Notes under the pieces: generated by a model | Databases searched by the model: none | Told to the model about the DNA's origin: nothing | What the model saw: only the letters and a program-made list of their open reading frames with translations | Shown here: piece after piece, positions 10,937 to 22,685 of the stretch | Layout of the letters: each line of letters starts with the position of its first letter | How positions within the stretch are numbered: the stretch's first letter is position 1 | Position numbers and translations under genes: made by a program | Source of the DNA: Hydractinia symbiolongicarpus | Lineage: Eukaryota; Cnidaria; Hydrozoa; Anthoathecata; Hydractiniidae | NCBI RefSeq assembly: GCF_029227915.1 | Contig: NC_079875.1 | Span: 1,054,001-1,118,000, forward strand | Length of the DNA: 64,000 bases | Reading direction: 5' to 3'

Positions 10937-12355
10937 CTCCCTGGGTGCTTTCTTTGTATACTTTTGACTATACGGGCCAAGTCCAGGATTTACGGGAAAT
11001 CGCAGGTTTTCGTTTGCGGCGATTAAACTTCTTTTATTCAGCGTCTCATCAAAAATGAAAACATTTTTAAAAACTACAAGTCTCATGCGTTTTAGTGGTG
11101 AAAAAGTAATTTAAAAAATCGTTCGGGAAATGAGTTTACTCCCTGGGTACTTTCATTGTATACATTCGACTATACGGGCCAAGCCCCGGATTTACGGGAA
11201 AACGCTGGATTTCGTTTGCCGGCGATTAAACCTCTTTGATTAAGCGTCTCATCAAAAATGAAAACATTTTTGAAAACTACAAGTCTCATGCGTTTTAGTG
11301 GTGAAAAAATATTTTAAAAAATCGTTCGGGAAATGAGTTTACTCCCTGGGTACTTTCTTTGTATACTTTTGACTATACGGGCCGAGTCCGGGATTTACGG
11401 AAAATCGCGGATTTTCGTTTGCCGGCGATTAAACTTCTTTTATTCAGCGTCCCATCAAATATGAAAATATTTTTGAAAACTACAAGTGTCATGCGTTTAG
11501 TGGTAAAAAAATAATATAAAAAATCGTTCGGGAAATGAGTTTACTCCCTGGGTACTTTCTTTGTGTACTTTTGACTATACGGGTCGAGTCCGGGGTTTAC
11601 GGGAAATGGCGGGTTTTCGTTTGCCGGCGATTAAACTTCTTTCATTAATCGTCCCATCAAAAATGAAAACATTTTTGAAAACTACAAGTCTCATGCGTTT
11701 TAGTGGTGAAAAGATAATTTAAAAAATCGTTTTGGAAATGAGTTTACTCACAGGGTACTTTCTTTGTATACATTCGACTATACGGGCCAAGCCCGGGATT
11801 TACGGGAAATCGCAGGTTTTCGTTTGCCGGCGATTAAACTTCTTTCATTAACCGTCTCATCAAAAATGAAAACATTTGTGAAAACTACAAGTCTCATGCG
11901 TTTTAGTGGTGAAAAAAGAAATTAAAAAATCGTTCAGGAAATGAGTTTACTCCCTGAGTACTTTCTTTGTAAACTTTGGACTATACGGGCCGAGTCCGGG
12001 ATTTACGGGAAATCGCGGATTTTCGTTTGAGGGCGATTAAACTTCTTTTATTCAGCGTCTCATCAAAAATGAAAACATTTTTGAAAACTACAAGTCTCAT
12101 ACGTTTTAGTGGTGAAAAAATAATTTAAAAATTTGTTCGGGAAATGAGTTTACTCACTGGGTACTTTCCTTGTATACTTTTAACTATACGGGCCGAGTCC
12201 GGGATTTACGGGAAATCGCGGGTTTTCGTTTGCCGGCGATTAAACGTCTTTTATTCAGCGTCTCATCAAAAATGAAAACATTTTTAAAAACTACAAGTCT
12301 CATGGGCTTTAGTGGTGAAATAATAATTTAAAAAATCGTTTGGGAAATGAGTTTA
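10937..12355. repeat. 7-mer HOR unit a-b-c-d-e-f-g, copy 1 of block B
   Basis: This 1419-bp unit has seven monomers in the order a to g. A one-base deletion near 11017 (tttgcggcg instead of tttgccggcg) explains 1419 rather than 1420. It shares the private readings 'ccaagtccagg', 'acgctggat', 'ctctttgatt' and 'aatattttaa' with the unit at 57125. The adjacent unit at 12356 lacks all four. Confidence 0.9.
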
Positions 12356-13775
12356 CTCCCTGGGTGCTTTCTTTGTATACTTTTGACTATACGGGCCGAG
12401 TCCAGGATTTACGGGAAATCGCAGGTTTTCGTTTGCCGGCGATTAAACTTCTTTTATTCAGCGTCTCATCAAAAATGAAAACATTTTTAAAAACTACAAG
12501 TCTCATGCGTTTTAGTGGTGAAAAAGTAATTTAAAAAATCGTTCGGGAAATGAGTTTACTCCCTGGGTACTTTCATTGTATACATTCGACTATACGGGCC
12601 AAGCCCCGGATTTACGGGAAAACGCGGGATTTCGTTTGCCGGCGATTAAACCTCTTTCATTAAGCGTCTCATTAAAAATGAAAACATTTTTGAAAACTAC
12701 AAGTCTCATGCGTTTTAGTGGTGAAAAAATAATTTAAAAAATCGTTCGGGAAATGAGTTTACTCCCTGGGTACTTTCTTTGTATACTTTTGACTATACGG
12801 GCCGAGTCCGGGATTTACGGAAAATCGCGGATTTTCGTTTGCCGGCGATTAAACTTCTTTTATTCAGCGTCCCATCAAATATGAAAATATTTTTGAAAAC
12901 TACAAGTGTCATGCGTTTAGTGGTAAAAAAATAATATAAAAAATCGTTCGGGAAATGAGTTTACTCCCTGGGTACTTTCTTTGTGTACTTTTGACTATAC
13001 GGGTCGAGTCCGGGGTTTACGGGAAATGGCGGGTTTTCGTTTGCCGGCGATTAAACTTCTTTCATTAACCGTCCCATCAAAAATGAAAACATTTTTGAAA
13101 ACTACAAGTCTCATGCGTTTTAGTGGTGAAAAGATAATTTAAAAAATCGTTTTGGAAATGAGTTTACTCACAGGGTACTTTCTTTGTATACATTCGACTA
13201 TACGGGCCAAGCCCGGGATTTACGGGAAATCGCAGGTTTTCGTTTGCCGGCGATTAAACTTCTTTCATTAACCGTCTCATCAAAAATGAAAACATTTGTG
13301 AAAACTACAAGTCTCATGCGTTTTAGTGGTGAAAAAAGAAATTAAAAAATCGTTCAGGAAATGAGTTTACTCCCTGAGTACTTTCTTTGTAAACTTTGGA
13401 CTATACGGGCCGAGTCCGGGATTTACGGGAAATCGCGGATTTTCGTTTGAGGGCGATTAAACTTCTTTTATTCAGCGTCTCATCAAAAATGAAAACATTT
13501 TTGAAAACTACAAGTCTCATACGTTTTAGTGGTGAAAAAATAATTTAAAAATTTGTTCGGGAAATGAGTTTACTCACTGGGTACTTTCCTTGTATACTTT
13601 TAACTATACGGGCCGAGTCCGGGATTTACGGGAAATCGCGGGTTTTCGTTTGCCGGCGATTAAACGTCTTTTATTCAGCGTCTCATCAAAAATGAAAACA
13701 TTTTTAAAAACTACAAGTTTCATGGGCTTTAGTGGTGAAATAATAATTTAAAAAATCGTTTGGGAAATGAGTTTA
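12356..13775. repeat. 7-mer HOR unit a-b-c-d-e-f-g, copy 2 of block B
   Basis: This 1420-bp unit has the same subtype order as the preceding one and corresponds to 58545-59964. It ends with the reading 'aagtttcatgggc', which is also found at the end of the 58545 unit (about 59905). The following monomer begins 'gggtgctctc', as at 59965. Confidence 0.9.
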
Positions 13776-13964
13776 CTCCCTGGGTGCTCTCTTTGTATAC
13801 TTTTGACTATACGGGCCGAGTCCAGGATTTACGGGAAATCGCAGGCGATTAAACTTCTTTTATTCAGCGTCTCATCAAAAATGAAAACATTTTTAAAAAC
13901 TACAAGTCTCATGCGTTTTAGTGGTGAAAAAGTAATTTAAAAAATCGTTCGGGAAATGAGTTTA
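13776..13964. repeat. Recombinant a monomer with 14-bp deletion; HOR-unit exchange point
   Basis: The left part (gggtgctctc) matches the a monomer at 59965. The right part carries the 14-bp deletion and matches 61385. The offset between blocks B and B' changes here from 46189 to 47609, that is by 1420 bp or exactly one 7-mer unit. The crossover lies between about 13790 and 13845. Either the left block lost a unit or the right block gained one. Confidence 0.88.
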
Positions 13965-14167
13965 CTCCCTGGGTAATTTCTTTGTATACATTCGACTATA
14001 CGGGTCAAGCCCCGGATTTACGGGAAAACGCGGGATTTCGTTTGCCGGCGATTAAACCTCTTTCATTAAGCGTCTTATCAAAAATGAAAACATTTTTGAA
14101 AACTACAAGTCCCATGCGTTTTAGTGGTGAAAAGATAATTTAAAAAATCGTTCGGGAAATGAGTTTA

Positions 14168-15181
14168 CTCCCTGGGTACTTTCTTTGTATACTTTTGACT
14201 ATACGGGCCGAGTCCGGGATTTACGGAAAATCGCGGATTTTCGTCTGCCGGCGATTAAACTTCTTTTATTCAGCGTCCCATCAAATATGAAAATATTTTT
14301 GAAAACTACAAGTGTCATGCGTTTAGTGGTAAAAAAATAATATAAAAAATCGTTCGGGAAATGAGTTTACTCCCTGGGTACTTTCTTTGTGTACTTTTGA
14401 CTATACGGGTCGAGTCCGGGGTTTACGGGAAATGGCGGGTTTTCGTTTGCCGGCGATTAAACTTCTTTCATTAACCGTCTCATCAAAAATGAAAACATTT
14501 TTGAAAACTACAAGTCTCATGCGTTTTAGTGGTGAAAAGATAATTTAAAAAATCGTTTTGGAAATGAGTTTACTCACATGGTACTTTCTTTGTATACATT
14601 CGACTATACGGGCCAAGCCCGGGATTTACGGGAAATCGCAGGTTTTCGTTTGCCGGCGATTAAACTTCTTTCATTAACCGTCTCATCAAAAATGAAAACA
14701 TTTGTGAAAACTACAAGTCTCATGCGTTTTAGTGGTGAAAAAAAAAATTAAAAAATCGTTCAGGAAATGAGTTTACTCCCTGGGTACTTTCTTTGTATAC
14801 TTTGGACTATACGGGCCGAGTCCGGGATTTACGGGAAATCGCGGATTTTCGTTTGAGGGCGATTAAACTTCTTTTATTCAGCGTCTCATCAAAAATGAAA
14901 ACATTTTTGAAAACTACAAGTCTCATGCGTTGTAGTGGTGAAAAAATAATTTAAAAAATCGTTCGGAAAATGAGTTTACTCCCTGGGTACTTTCTTTGTA
15001 TACTTTCGACTATACGGGCCGCGTTCGGGGTTTACGGGAAATGGCGGGTTTTCGTTTGCCGGCGATTAAAATTCTTTTATTCAGCGTCTCATCAAAAATG
15101 AAAACATTTTTAAAAACTACAAATTTCATGCGTTGTAGTGGTGAAGAAATAATTTAAAAAATCGTTCGGGAAATGAGTTTA
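14168..15181. repeat. 5-mer HOR unit c-d-e-f-h, copy 1 (left)
   Basis: This 1014-bp unit consists of c (acggaaaatcgcgg, cccatcaaatatg, gcgtttagtgg), d (gtgtacttttg, gggtcgagtccgggg, aaatggcggg), e (ctcacatggtac, catttgtgaaaac), f (ctttggactat, tttgagggcg) and h. It is effectively the middle of the 7-mer with g-a-b replaced by h. Its counterpart is 61777-62790. Confidence 0.9.
14979..15181. repeat. Subtype h monomer (exemplar)
   Basis: Diagnostic readings are gggccgcgttcgggg, aaatggcggg, attaaaattc and catgcgttgtag. Other copies are near 15993, 19645, 62588 and 63602. Only this copy reads 'gtgaagaaat' where the counterpart near 62753 reads 'gtgaaaaaat', one of the few differences between the left and right blocks. 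Confidence 0.8.
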
Positions 15182-16195
15182 CTCCCTGGGTACTTTCTTT
15201 GTATACTTTTGACTATACGGGCCGAGTCCGGGATTTACGGAAAATCGCGGATTTTCGTTTGCCGGCGATTAAACTTCTTTTATTCAGCGTCCCATCAAAT
15301 ATGAAAATATTTTTGAAAACTACAAGTGTCATGCGTTTAGTGGTAAAAAAATAATATAAAAAATCGTTCGGGAAATGAGTTTACTCCCTGGGTACTTTCT
15401 TTGTGTACTTTTGACTATACGGGTCGAGTCCGGGGTTTACGGGAAATGGCGGGTTTTCGTTTGCCGGCGATTAAACTTCTTTCATTAACCGTCTCATCAA
15501 AAATGAAAACATTTTTGAAAACTACAAGTCTCATGCGTTTTAGTGGTGAAAAGATAATTTAAAAAATCGTTTTGGAAATGAGTTTACTCACATGGTACTT
15601 TCTTTGTATACATTCGACTATACGGGCCAAGCCCGGGATTTACGGGAAATCGCAGGTTTTCGTTTGCCGGCGATTAAACTTCTTTCATTAACCGTCTCAT
15701 CAAAAATGAAAACATTTGTGAAAACTACAAGTCTCATGCGTTTTAGTGGTGAAAAAAAAAATTAAAAAATCGTTCAGGAAATGAGTTTACTCCCTGGGTA
15801 CTTTCTTTGTATACTTTGGACTATACGTGCCGAGTCCGGGATTTACGGGAAATCGCGGATTTTCGTTTGAGGGCGATTAAACTTCTTTTATTCAGCGTCT
15901 CATCAAAAATGAAAACATTTTTGAAAACTACAAGTCTCATGCGTTGTAGTGGTGAAAAAATAATTTAAAAAATCGTTCGGAAAATGAGTTTACTCCCTGG
16001 GTACTTTCTTTGTATACTTTTGACTATACGGGCCGCGTTCGGGGTTTACGGGAAATGGCGGGTTTTCGTTTGCCGGCGATTAAAATTCTTTTATTCAGCG
16101 TCTCATCAAAAATGAAAACATTTTTAAAAACTACAAGTTTCATGCGTTGTAGTGGTGAAAAAATAATTTAAAAAATAGTTCGGAAAATGAGTTTA
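15182..16195. repeat. 5-mer HOR unit c-d-e-f-h, copy 2 (left)
   Basis: This is a second 1014-bp unit in direct tandem with the first; the marker gtgtac is at 14389 and 15403, exactly 1014 apart. Its f monomer has the private reading 'ctatacgtgcc' near 15829, where the right copy near 63438 has 'ctatacgggcc'. It is followed by one i monomer and one g monomer. Confidence 0.9.
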
Positions 16196-16398
16196 CTCCC
16201 TGGGTAATTTCTTTGTATACTTTTGACTATACGGGCCGAGTCCGGGGTTTACGGGAAATGGCGGGTTTTCGTTTGCCGGCGATTTAACTTCTTTTATTCA
16301 GCGTCTCATCAAAAATGAAAACATTTTTAAAAACTACAAGTCTCATACGTTTTAGTGGTGAAAAAATAATTTAAAAATTCGTTCGGGAAATGAGTTTA
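16196..16398. repeat. Subtype i monomer (exemplar)
   Basis: Diagnostic readings are gggtaatttctttg, gagtccggggttt, gcgatttaac and catacgttttag. Other copies are at about 19850, 25730, 26333 and 63805. It is always placed just before a g-type monomer, so i-g acts as a linker pair between HOR runs. Confidence 0.75.
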
Positions 16399-17615
16399 CT
16401 CACTGGGTACTTTCCTTGTATACTTTTAACTATACGGGCCGAGTCCGGGATTTACGGGAAATCGAGGGTTTTCGTTTGCCGGCGAATAAACTTCTTTTAT
16501 TCAGCGTCTCATCAAAAATGAAAACATTTTCAAAAACTACAAGTCTCATGGGCTTTAGTGGTGAAATAATAATTTAAAAAATCGTTTGGGAAATGAGTTT
16601 ACTCCCTGGGTACTTTCTTTGTATACTTTTGACTATACGGGCCGAGTCCAGGATTTACGGGAAATCGCAGGTTTTCGTTTGCCGGCGATTAAACTTCTTT
16701 TATTCAGCGTCTCATCAAAAATGAAAACATTTTTGAAAACTACAAGTCTCATGCGTTTTAATGGTGAAAAAGTAATTCTAAAAATCGTTCGGAAAATGAG
16801 TTTACTCCCTGGGTACTTTCTTTGTATACATTCGACTATACGGGCCAAGCCCCGGATTTACGGGAAAACGCGGGATTTCGTTTGCCGGCGATTAAACCTC
16901 TTTCATTAAGCGTCTCATCAAAAATGAAAACATTTTTGAAAACTACAAGTCTCATGCGTTTTAGTGGTGAAAAAATAATTTAAAAAATCGTTCGGGAAAT
17001 GAGTTTACTCCCTGGGTACTTTCTTTGTATACTTTTGACTATACGGGCCGAGTCCGGGATTTACGGAAAATGGCGGATTTTCGTTTGCCGGCGATTAAAC
17101 TTCTTTTATTCAGCGTCCCATCAAATATGAAAATATTTTTGAAAACTACAAGTGTCATGCGTTTAGTGGTAAAAAAATAATATAAAAAATCGTTCGGGAA
17201 ATGAGTTTACTCCCTGGGTACTTTCTTTGTATACTTTTGACTATACGGGTCGAGTCCGGGGTTTACGGCAAATGGCGGGTTTTCGTTTGCCGGCGATTAA
17301 ACTTGTTTCATTAGCCGTCTCATCAAAAATGAAAACAATTTTGAAAACTACAAGTCTCATGCGTTTTAGTGGTGAAAAGATAATTTAAAAAATCGTTTTG
17401 GAAATGAGTTTACTCACAGGGTACTTTCTTTGTATACATTCGACTATACGGGCCAAGCCCGGGGTTTATGGGAAATCGCGGGTTTTCGTTTGCCGGCGAT
17501 TAAACTTCTTTCATTAACCGTCTCATCAAAAATGAAAACATTTTTGAAAACTACAAGTCTCATGTGTTTTAGTGGTGAAAAAACAATTTAAAAAATCGTT
17601 CGGAAAATGAGTTTA

Positions 17616-18223
17616 CTCCCTGGGTACTTTCTTTGTATACTTTTGACTATACGGGCCGAGTTCGGGGTTTACGGGAAATGGCGGGTTTTCGTTTGCCGGC
17701 GATTAAACTTCTTTTATTCAGCGTCTCATCAAAAATGAAAACATTTTTAAAAACTACAAGTCTCATGCGTTTTAGTGGTGAAAAAGTAATTCTAAAAATT
17801 GTTCGGAAAATGAGTTTACTCCCTGGGTACTTTCTTTGTATACATTCGACTATACGGGCCAAGCCCCGGATTTACGGGAAAACGCGGGATTTCGTTTGCC
17901 GGCGATTAAACCTCTTTCATTAAGCGTCTCATCAAAAATGAAAACATTTTTGAAAACTACAAGTCTCATGCGTTTTAGTGGTGAAAAAATAATTTAAAAA
18001 ATCGTTCGGGAAATGAGTTTACTCCCTGGGTACTTTCTTTGTATACTTTTGACTATACGGGCCGAGTCCGGGATTTACGGAAAATCGCGGATTTTCGTTT
18101 GCCGGCGATTAAACTTCTTTTATTCAGCGTCCCATCAAATATGAAAATATTTTTGAAAACTACAAGTGTCATGCGTTTAGTGGTAAAAAAAAAATATAAA
18201 AAATCGTTCGGGAAATGAGTGTA
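17616..18223. repeat. 3-monomer unit j-b-c
   Basis: This is a 608-bp truncated form of the 5-mer, followed directly by another j at 18224. The next monomer is entered through 'gagtgtactccc', the reading that normally precedes d'. The following monomer therefore seems to begin as d' and continue as j, and the shortening probably arose by exchange between d' and j about 2 monomers apart. Confidence 0.78.
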
Positions 18224-19237
18224 CTCCCTGGGTACTTTCTTTGTATACTTTTGACTATACGGGCCGAGTTCGGGGTTTACGGGAAATGGCGGGTTTTCGT
18301 TTGCCGGCGATTAAACTTCTTTTATTCAGCGTCTCATCAAAAATGAAAACATTTTTAAAAACTACAAGTCTCATGCGTTTTAGTGGTGAAAAAGTAATTC
18401 TAAAAATTGTTCGGAAAATGAGTTTACTCCCTGGGTACTTTCTTTGTATACATTCGACTATACGGGCCAAGCCCCGGATTTACGGGAAAACGCGGGATTT
18501 CGTTTGCCGGCGATTAAACCTCTTTCATTAAGCGTCTCATCAAAAATGAAAACATTTTTGAAAACTACAAGTCTCATGCGTTTTAGTGGTGAAAAAATAA
18601 TTTAAAAAATCGTTCGGGAAATGAGTTTACTCCCTGGGTACTTTCTTTGTATACTTTTGACTATACGGGCCGAGTCCGGGATTTACGGAAAATCGCGGAT
18701 TTTCGTTTGCCGGCGATTAAACTTCTTTTATTCAGCGTCCCATCAAATATGAAAATATTTTTGAAAACTACAAGTGTCATGCGTTTAGTGGTAAAAAAAA
18801 AATATAAAAAATCGTTCGGGAAATGAGTGTACTCCCTGGGTACTTTCTTTGTATACTTTTGACTATACGGGTCGAGTCCGGGGTTTACGGCAAATGGCGG
18901 GTTTTCGTTTGCCGGCGATTAAACTTCTTTCATTAGCCGTCTCATCAAAAATGAAAACAATTTTGAAAACTACAAGTCTCATGCGTTTTAGTGGTGAAAA
19001 GATAATTTAAAAAATCGTTTTGGAAATGAGTTTACTCACAGGGTACTTTCTTTGTATACATTCGACTATACGGGCCAAGCCCGGGGTTTATGGGAAATCG
19101 CGGGTTTTCGTTTGCCGGCGATTAAACTGCTTTCATTAACCGTCTCATCAAAAATGAAAACATTTTTGAAAACTACAAGTCTCATGTGTTTTAGTGGTGA
19201 AAAAATAATTTAAAAAATCGTTCGGAAAATGAGTTTA
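18224..19237. repeat. 5-mer HOR unit j-b-c-d'-e' (1014 bp)
   Basis: The five monomers are in full order: d' has the marker acggcaaatgg, e' has tttatgggaaat and both are unbroken. The e' monomer carries a private 'aaactgctttcatt' near 19124. The unit matches 21672-22685 in order and length. Confidence 0.85.
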
Positions 19238-19440
19238 CTCCCTGGGTACTTTCTTTGTATACTTTTGACTATACGGGCCGAGTTCGGGGTTTACGGGAAA
19301 TGGCGGGTTTTCGTTTGCCGGCGATTAAACTTCTTTTATTCAGCGTCTCATCAAAAATGAAAACATTTTTAAAAACTACAAGTCTCATGCGTTTTAGTGG
19401 TGAAAAAGTAATTCTAAAAATCGTTCGGAAAATGAGTTTA
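19238..19440. repeat. Subtype j monomer (exemplar)
   Basis: Diagnostic readings are gggccgagttcgggg and aaatggcggg, with an a-like right half ending gaaaaagtaattc. Other copies are at 17616, 18224, 20861, 21672, 22686 and 24714. In several copies the end 'gtaattctaaaaat' removes the usual stop codon in one frame. This alone accounts for the longer 96-107 codon open frames in this block. Confidence 0.8.
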
Positions 19441-20252
19441 CTCCCTGGGTACTTTCTTTGTATACATTCGACTATACGGGCCAAGCCCCGGATTTACGGG
19501 AAAACGCGGGATTTCGTTTGCCGGCGATTAAACCTCTTTCATTAAGCGTCTCATCAAAAATGAAAACATTTTTGAAAACTACAAGTCTCATGCGTTTTAG
19601 TGGTGAAAAAATAATTTAAAAAATCGTTCGGGAAATGAGTTTACTCCCTGGGTACTTTCTTTGTATACTTTTGACTATACGGGCCGCGTTCGGGGTTTAC
19701 GGGAAATGGCGGGTTTTCGTTTGCCGGCGATTAAAATTCTTTTATTCAGCGTCTCATCAAAAATGAAAACATTTTTAAAAACTACAAGTTTCATGCGTTG
19801 TAGTGGTGAAAAAATAATTTAAAAAATAGTTCGGAAAATGAGTTTACTCCCTGGGTAATTTCTTTGTATACTTTTGACTATACGGGCCGAGTCCGGGGTT
19901 TACGGGAAATGGCGGGTTTTCGTTTGCCGGCGATTTAACTTCTTTTATTCAGCGTCTCATCAAAAATGAAAACATTTTTAAAAACTACAAGTCTCATACG
20001 TTTTAGTGGTGAAAAAATAATTTAAAAATTCGTTCGGGAAATGAGTTTACTCACTGGGTACTTTCCTTGTATACTTTTAACTATACGGGCCGAGTCCGGG
20101 ATTTACGGGAAATCGAGGGTTTTCGTTTGCCGGCGAATAAACTTCTTTTATTCAGCGTCTCATCAAAAATGAAAACATTTTCAAAAACTACAAGTCTCAT
20201 GGGCTTTAGTGGTGAAATAATAATTTAAAAAATCGTTTGGGAAATGAGTTTA

Positions 20253-20454
20253 CTCCCTGGGTACTTTCTTTGTATACTTTTGACTATACGGGCCGAGTCC
20301 AGGATTTACGGAAAATGGCGGATTTTCGTTTGCCGGCGATTAAACTTCTTTTATTCAGCGTCCCATCAAATATGAAAATATTTTTGAAAACTACAAGTGT
20401 CATGCGTTTAGTGGTAAAAAAATAATATAAAAAATCGTTCGGGAAATGAGTTTA
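20253..20454. repeat. Hybrid monomer a/c
   Basis: It begins as a (ccgagtccagg) and changes within 'gatttacgg' to c markers (aaaatggcggatt, cccatcaaatatg, gtcatgcgtttag). The c monomer at 17008 carries the same 'aaaatggcgg' reading, so the right half probably derives from that neighbourhood. The join removes the a and b monomers normally placed before c. Confidence 0.78.
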
Positions 20455-20860
20455 CTCCCTGGGTACTTTCTTTGTATACTTTTGACTATACGGGTCGAGT
20501 CCGGGGTTTACGGCAAATGGCGGGTTTTCGTTTGCCGGCGATTAAACTTCTTTCATTAGCCGTCTCATCAAAAATGAAAACAATTTTGAAAACTACAAGT
20601 CTCATGCGTTTTAGTGGTGAAAAGATAATTTAAAAAATCGTTTTGGAAATGAGTTTACTCACAGGGTACTTTCTTTGTATACATTCGACTATACGGGCCA
20701 AGCCCGGGGTTTATGGGAAATCGCGGGTTTTCGTTTGCCGGCGATTAAACTTCTTTCATTAACCGTCTCATCAAAAATGAAAACATTTTTGAAAACTACA
20801 AGTCTCATGTGTTTTAGTGGTGAAAAAATAATTTAAAAAATCGTTCGGAAAATGAGTTTA

Positions 20861-21671
20861 CTCCCTGGGTACTTTCTTTGTATACTTTTGACTATACGGG
20901 CCGAGTTCGGGGTTTACGGGAAATGGCGGGTTTTCGTTTGCCGGCGATTAAACTTCTTTTATTCAGCGTCTCATCAAAAATGAAAACATTTTTAAAAACT
21001 ACAAGTCTCATGCGTTTTAGTGGTGAAAAAATAATTTAAAAAATCGTTCGGGAAATGAGTTTACTCCCTGGGTACTTTCTTTGTATACTTTTGACTATAC
21101 GGGCCGAGTCCGGGATTTACGGAAAATCGCGGATTTTCGTTTGCCGGCGATTAAACTTCTTTTATTCAGCGTCCCATCAAATATGAAAATATTTTTGAAA
21201 ACTACAAGTGTCATGCGTTTAGTGGTAAAAAAATAATATAAAAAATCGTTCGGGAAATGAGTGTACTCCCTGGGTACTTTCTTTGTATACTTTTGACTAT
21301 ACGGGTCGAGTCCGGGGTTTACGGCAAATGGCGGGTTTTCGTTTGCCGGCGATTAAACTTCTTTCATTAGCCGTCTCATCAAAAATGAAAACAATTTTGA
21401 AAACTACAAGTCTCATGCGTTTTAGTGGTGAAAAGATAATTTAAAAAATCGTTTTGGAAATGAGTTTACTCACAGGGTACTTTCTTTGTATACATTCGAC
21501 TATACGGGCCAAGCCCGGGGTTTATGGGAAATCGCGGGTTTTCGTTTGCCGGCGATTAAACTTCTTTCATTAACCGTCTCATCAAAAATGAAAACATTTT
21601 TGAAAACTACAAGTCTCATGTGTTTTAGTGGTGAAAAAATAATTTAAAAAATCGTTCGGAAAATGAGTTTA
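20861..21671. repeat. 4-monomer unit j-c-d'-e' (811 bp)
   Basis: This is the 5-mer lacking b. The j copy here ends with 'gaaaaaataattt' (like a b ending) instead of 'gaaaaagtaattc', so it is probably a j/b hybrid. The unit is directly followed by two full 5-mer copies. Confidence 0.8.
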
Positions 21672-22685
21672 CTCCCTGGGTACTTTCTTTGTATACTTTT
21701 GACTATACGGGCCGAGTTCGGGGTTTACAGGAAATGGCGGGTTTTCGTTTGCCGGCGATTAAACTTCTTTTATTCAGCGTCTCATCAAAAATGAAAACAT
21801 TTTTAAAAACTACAAGTCTCATGCGTTTTAGTGGTGAAAAAGTAATTCTAAAAATCATTCGGAAAATGAGTTTACTCCCTGGGTACTTTCTTTGTATACA
21901 TTCGACTATACGGGCCAAGCCCCGGATTTACGGGAAAACGCGGGATTTCGTTTGCCGGCGATTAAACCTCTTTCATTAAGCGTCTCATCAAAAATGAAAA
22001 CATTTTTGAAAACTACAAGTCTCATGCGTCTTAGTGGTGAAAAAATAATTTAAAAAATCGTTCGGGAAATGAGTTTACTCCCTGGGTACTTTCTTTGTAT
22101 ACTTTTGACTATACGGGCCGAGTCCGGGATTTACGGAAAATCGCGGATTTTCGTTTGCCGGCGATTAAACTTCTTTTATTCAGCGTCCCATCAAATATGA
22201 AAATATTTTTGAAAACTACAAGTGTCATGCGTTTAGTGGTAAAAAAATAATATAAAAAATCGTTCGGGAAATGAGTGTACTCCCTGGGTACTTTCTTTGT
22301 ATACTTTTGACTATACGGGTCGAGTCCGGGGTTTACGGCAAATGGCGGGTTTTCGTTTGCCGGCGATTAAACTTCTTTCATTAGCCGTCTCATCAAAAAT
22401 GAAAACAATTTTGAAAACTACAAGTCTCATGCGTTTTAGTGGTGAAAAGATAATTTAAAAAATCGTTTTGGAAATGAGTTTACTCACAGGGTACTTTCTT
22501 TGTATACATTCGACTATACGGGCCAAGCCCGGGGTTTATGGGAAATCGCGGGTTTTCGTTTGCCGGCGATTAAACTTCTTTCATTAACCGTCTCATCAAA
22601 AATGAAAACATTTTTGAAAACTACAAGTCTCATGTGTTTTAGTGGTGAAAAAATAATTTAAAAAATCGTTCGGAAAATGAGTTTA
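21672..22685. repeat. 5-mer HOR unit j-b-c-d'-e' (1014 bp), second block
   Basis: The unit has the full order and is in tandem with the next unit starting at 22686. Both share 'ggtttacaggaaatgg' in j (instead of acggg) and 'aaatcattcgg', so these two are recent duplicates of each other. Confidence 0.85.

Larger units (their letters stand above)
8922..16601. repeat. Block B: 7-mer and 5-mer HOR segment (left copy)
   Basis: The order is z, g/a, b, c, d, e, f/g hybrid, a (14-bp deletion), z, g, then two 7-mer units, then a (14-bp deletion), b, two c-d-e-f-h units, i and g. It is a near-identical counterpart of 54907-64000. The offset is 45985 at the left, 46188/46189 in the middle and 47609 at the right. 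The offset steps are one monomer (203), one base (a deletion near 11017) and one 7-mer unit (1420). Confidence 0.9.

Noticed and set aside
17633-17923. Open reading frames of 62-107 codons on the + strand, repeated throughout with similar peptides
   Set aside because: They are translations of the satellite. The monomer is not a multiple of 3, frames shift at each boundary, single-base indels break them at random, and the peptide has no domain or signal I recognise. The same stretches are open on the opposite strand.
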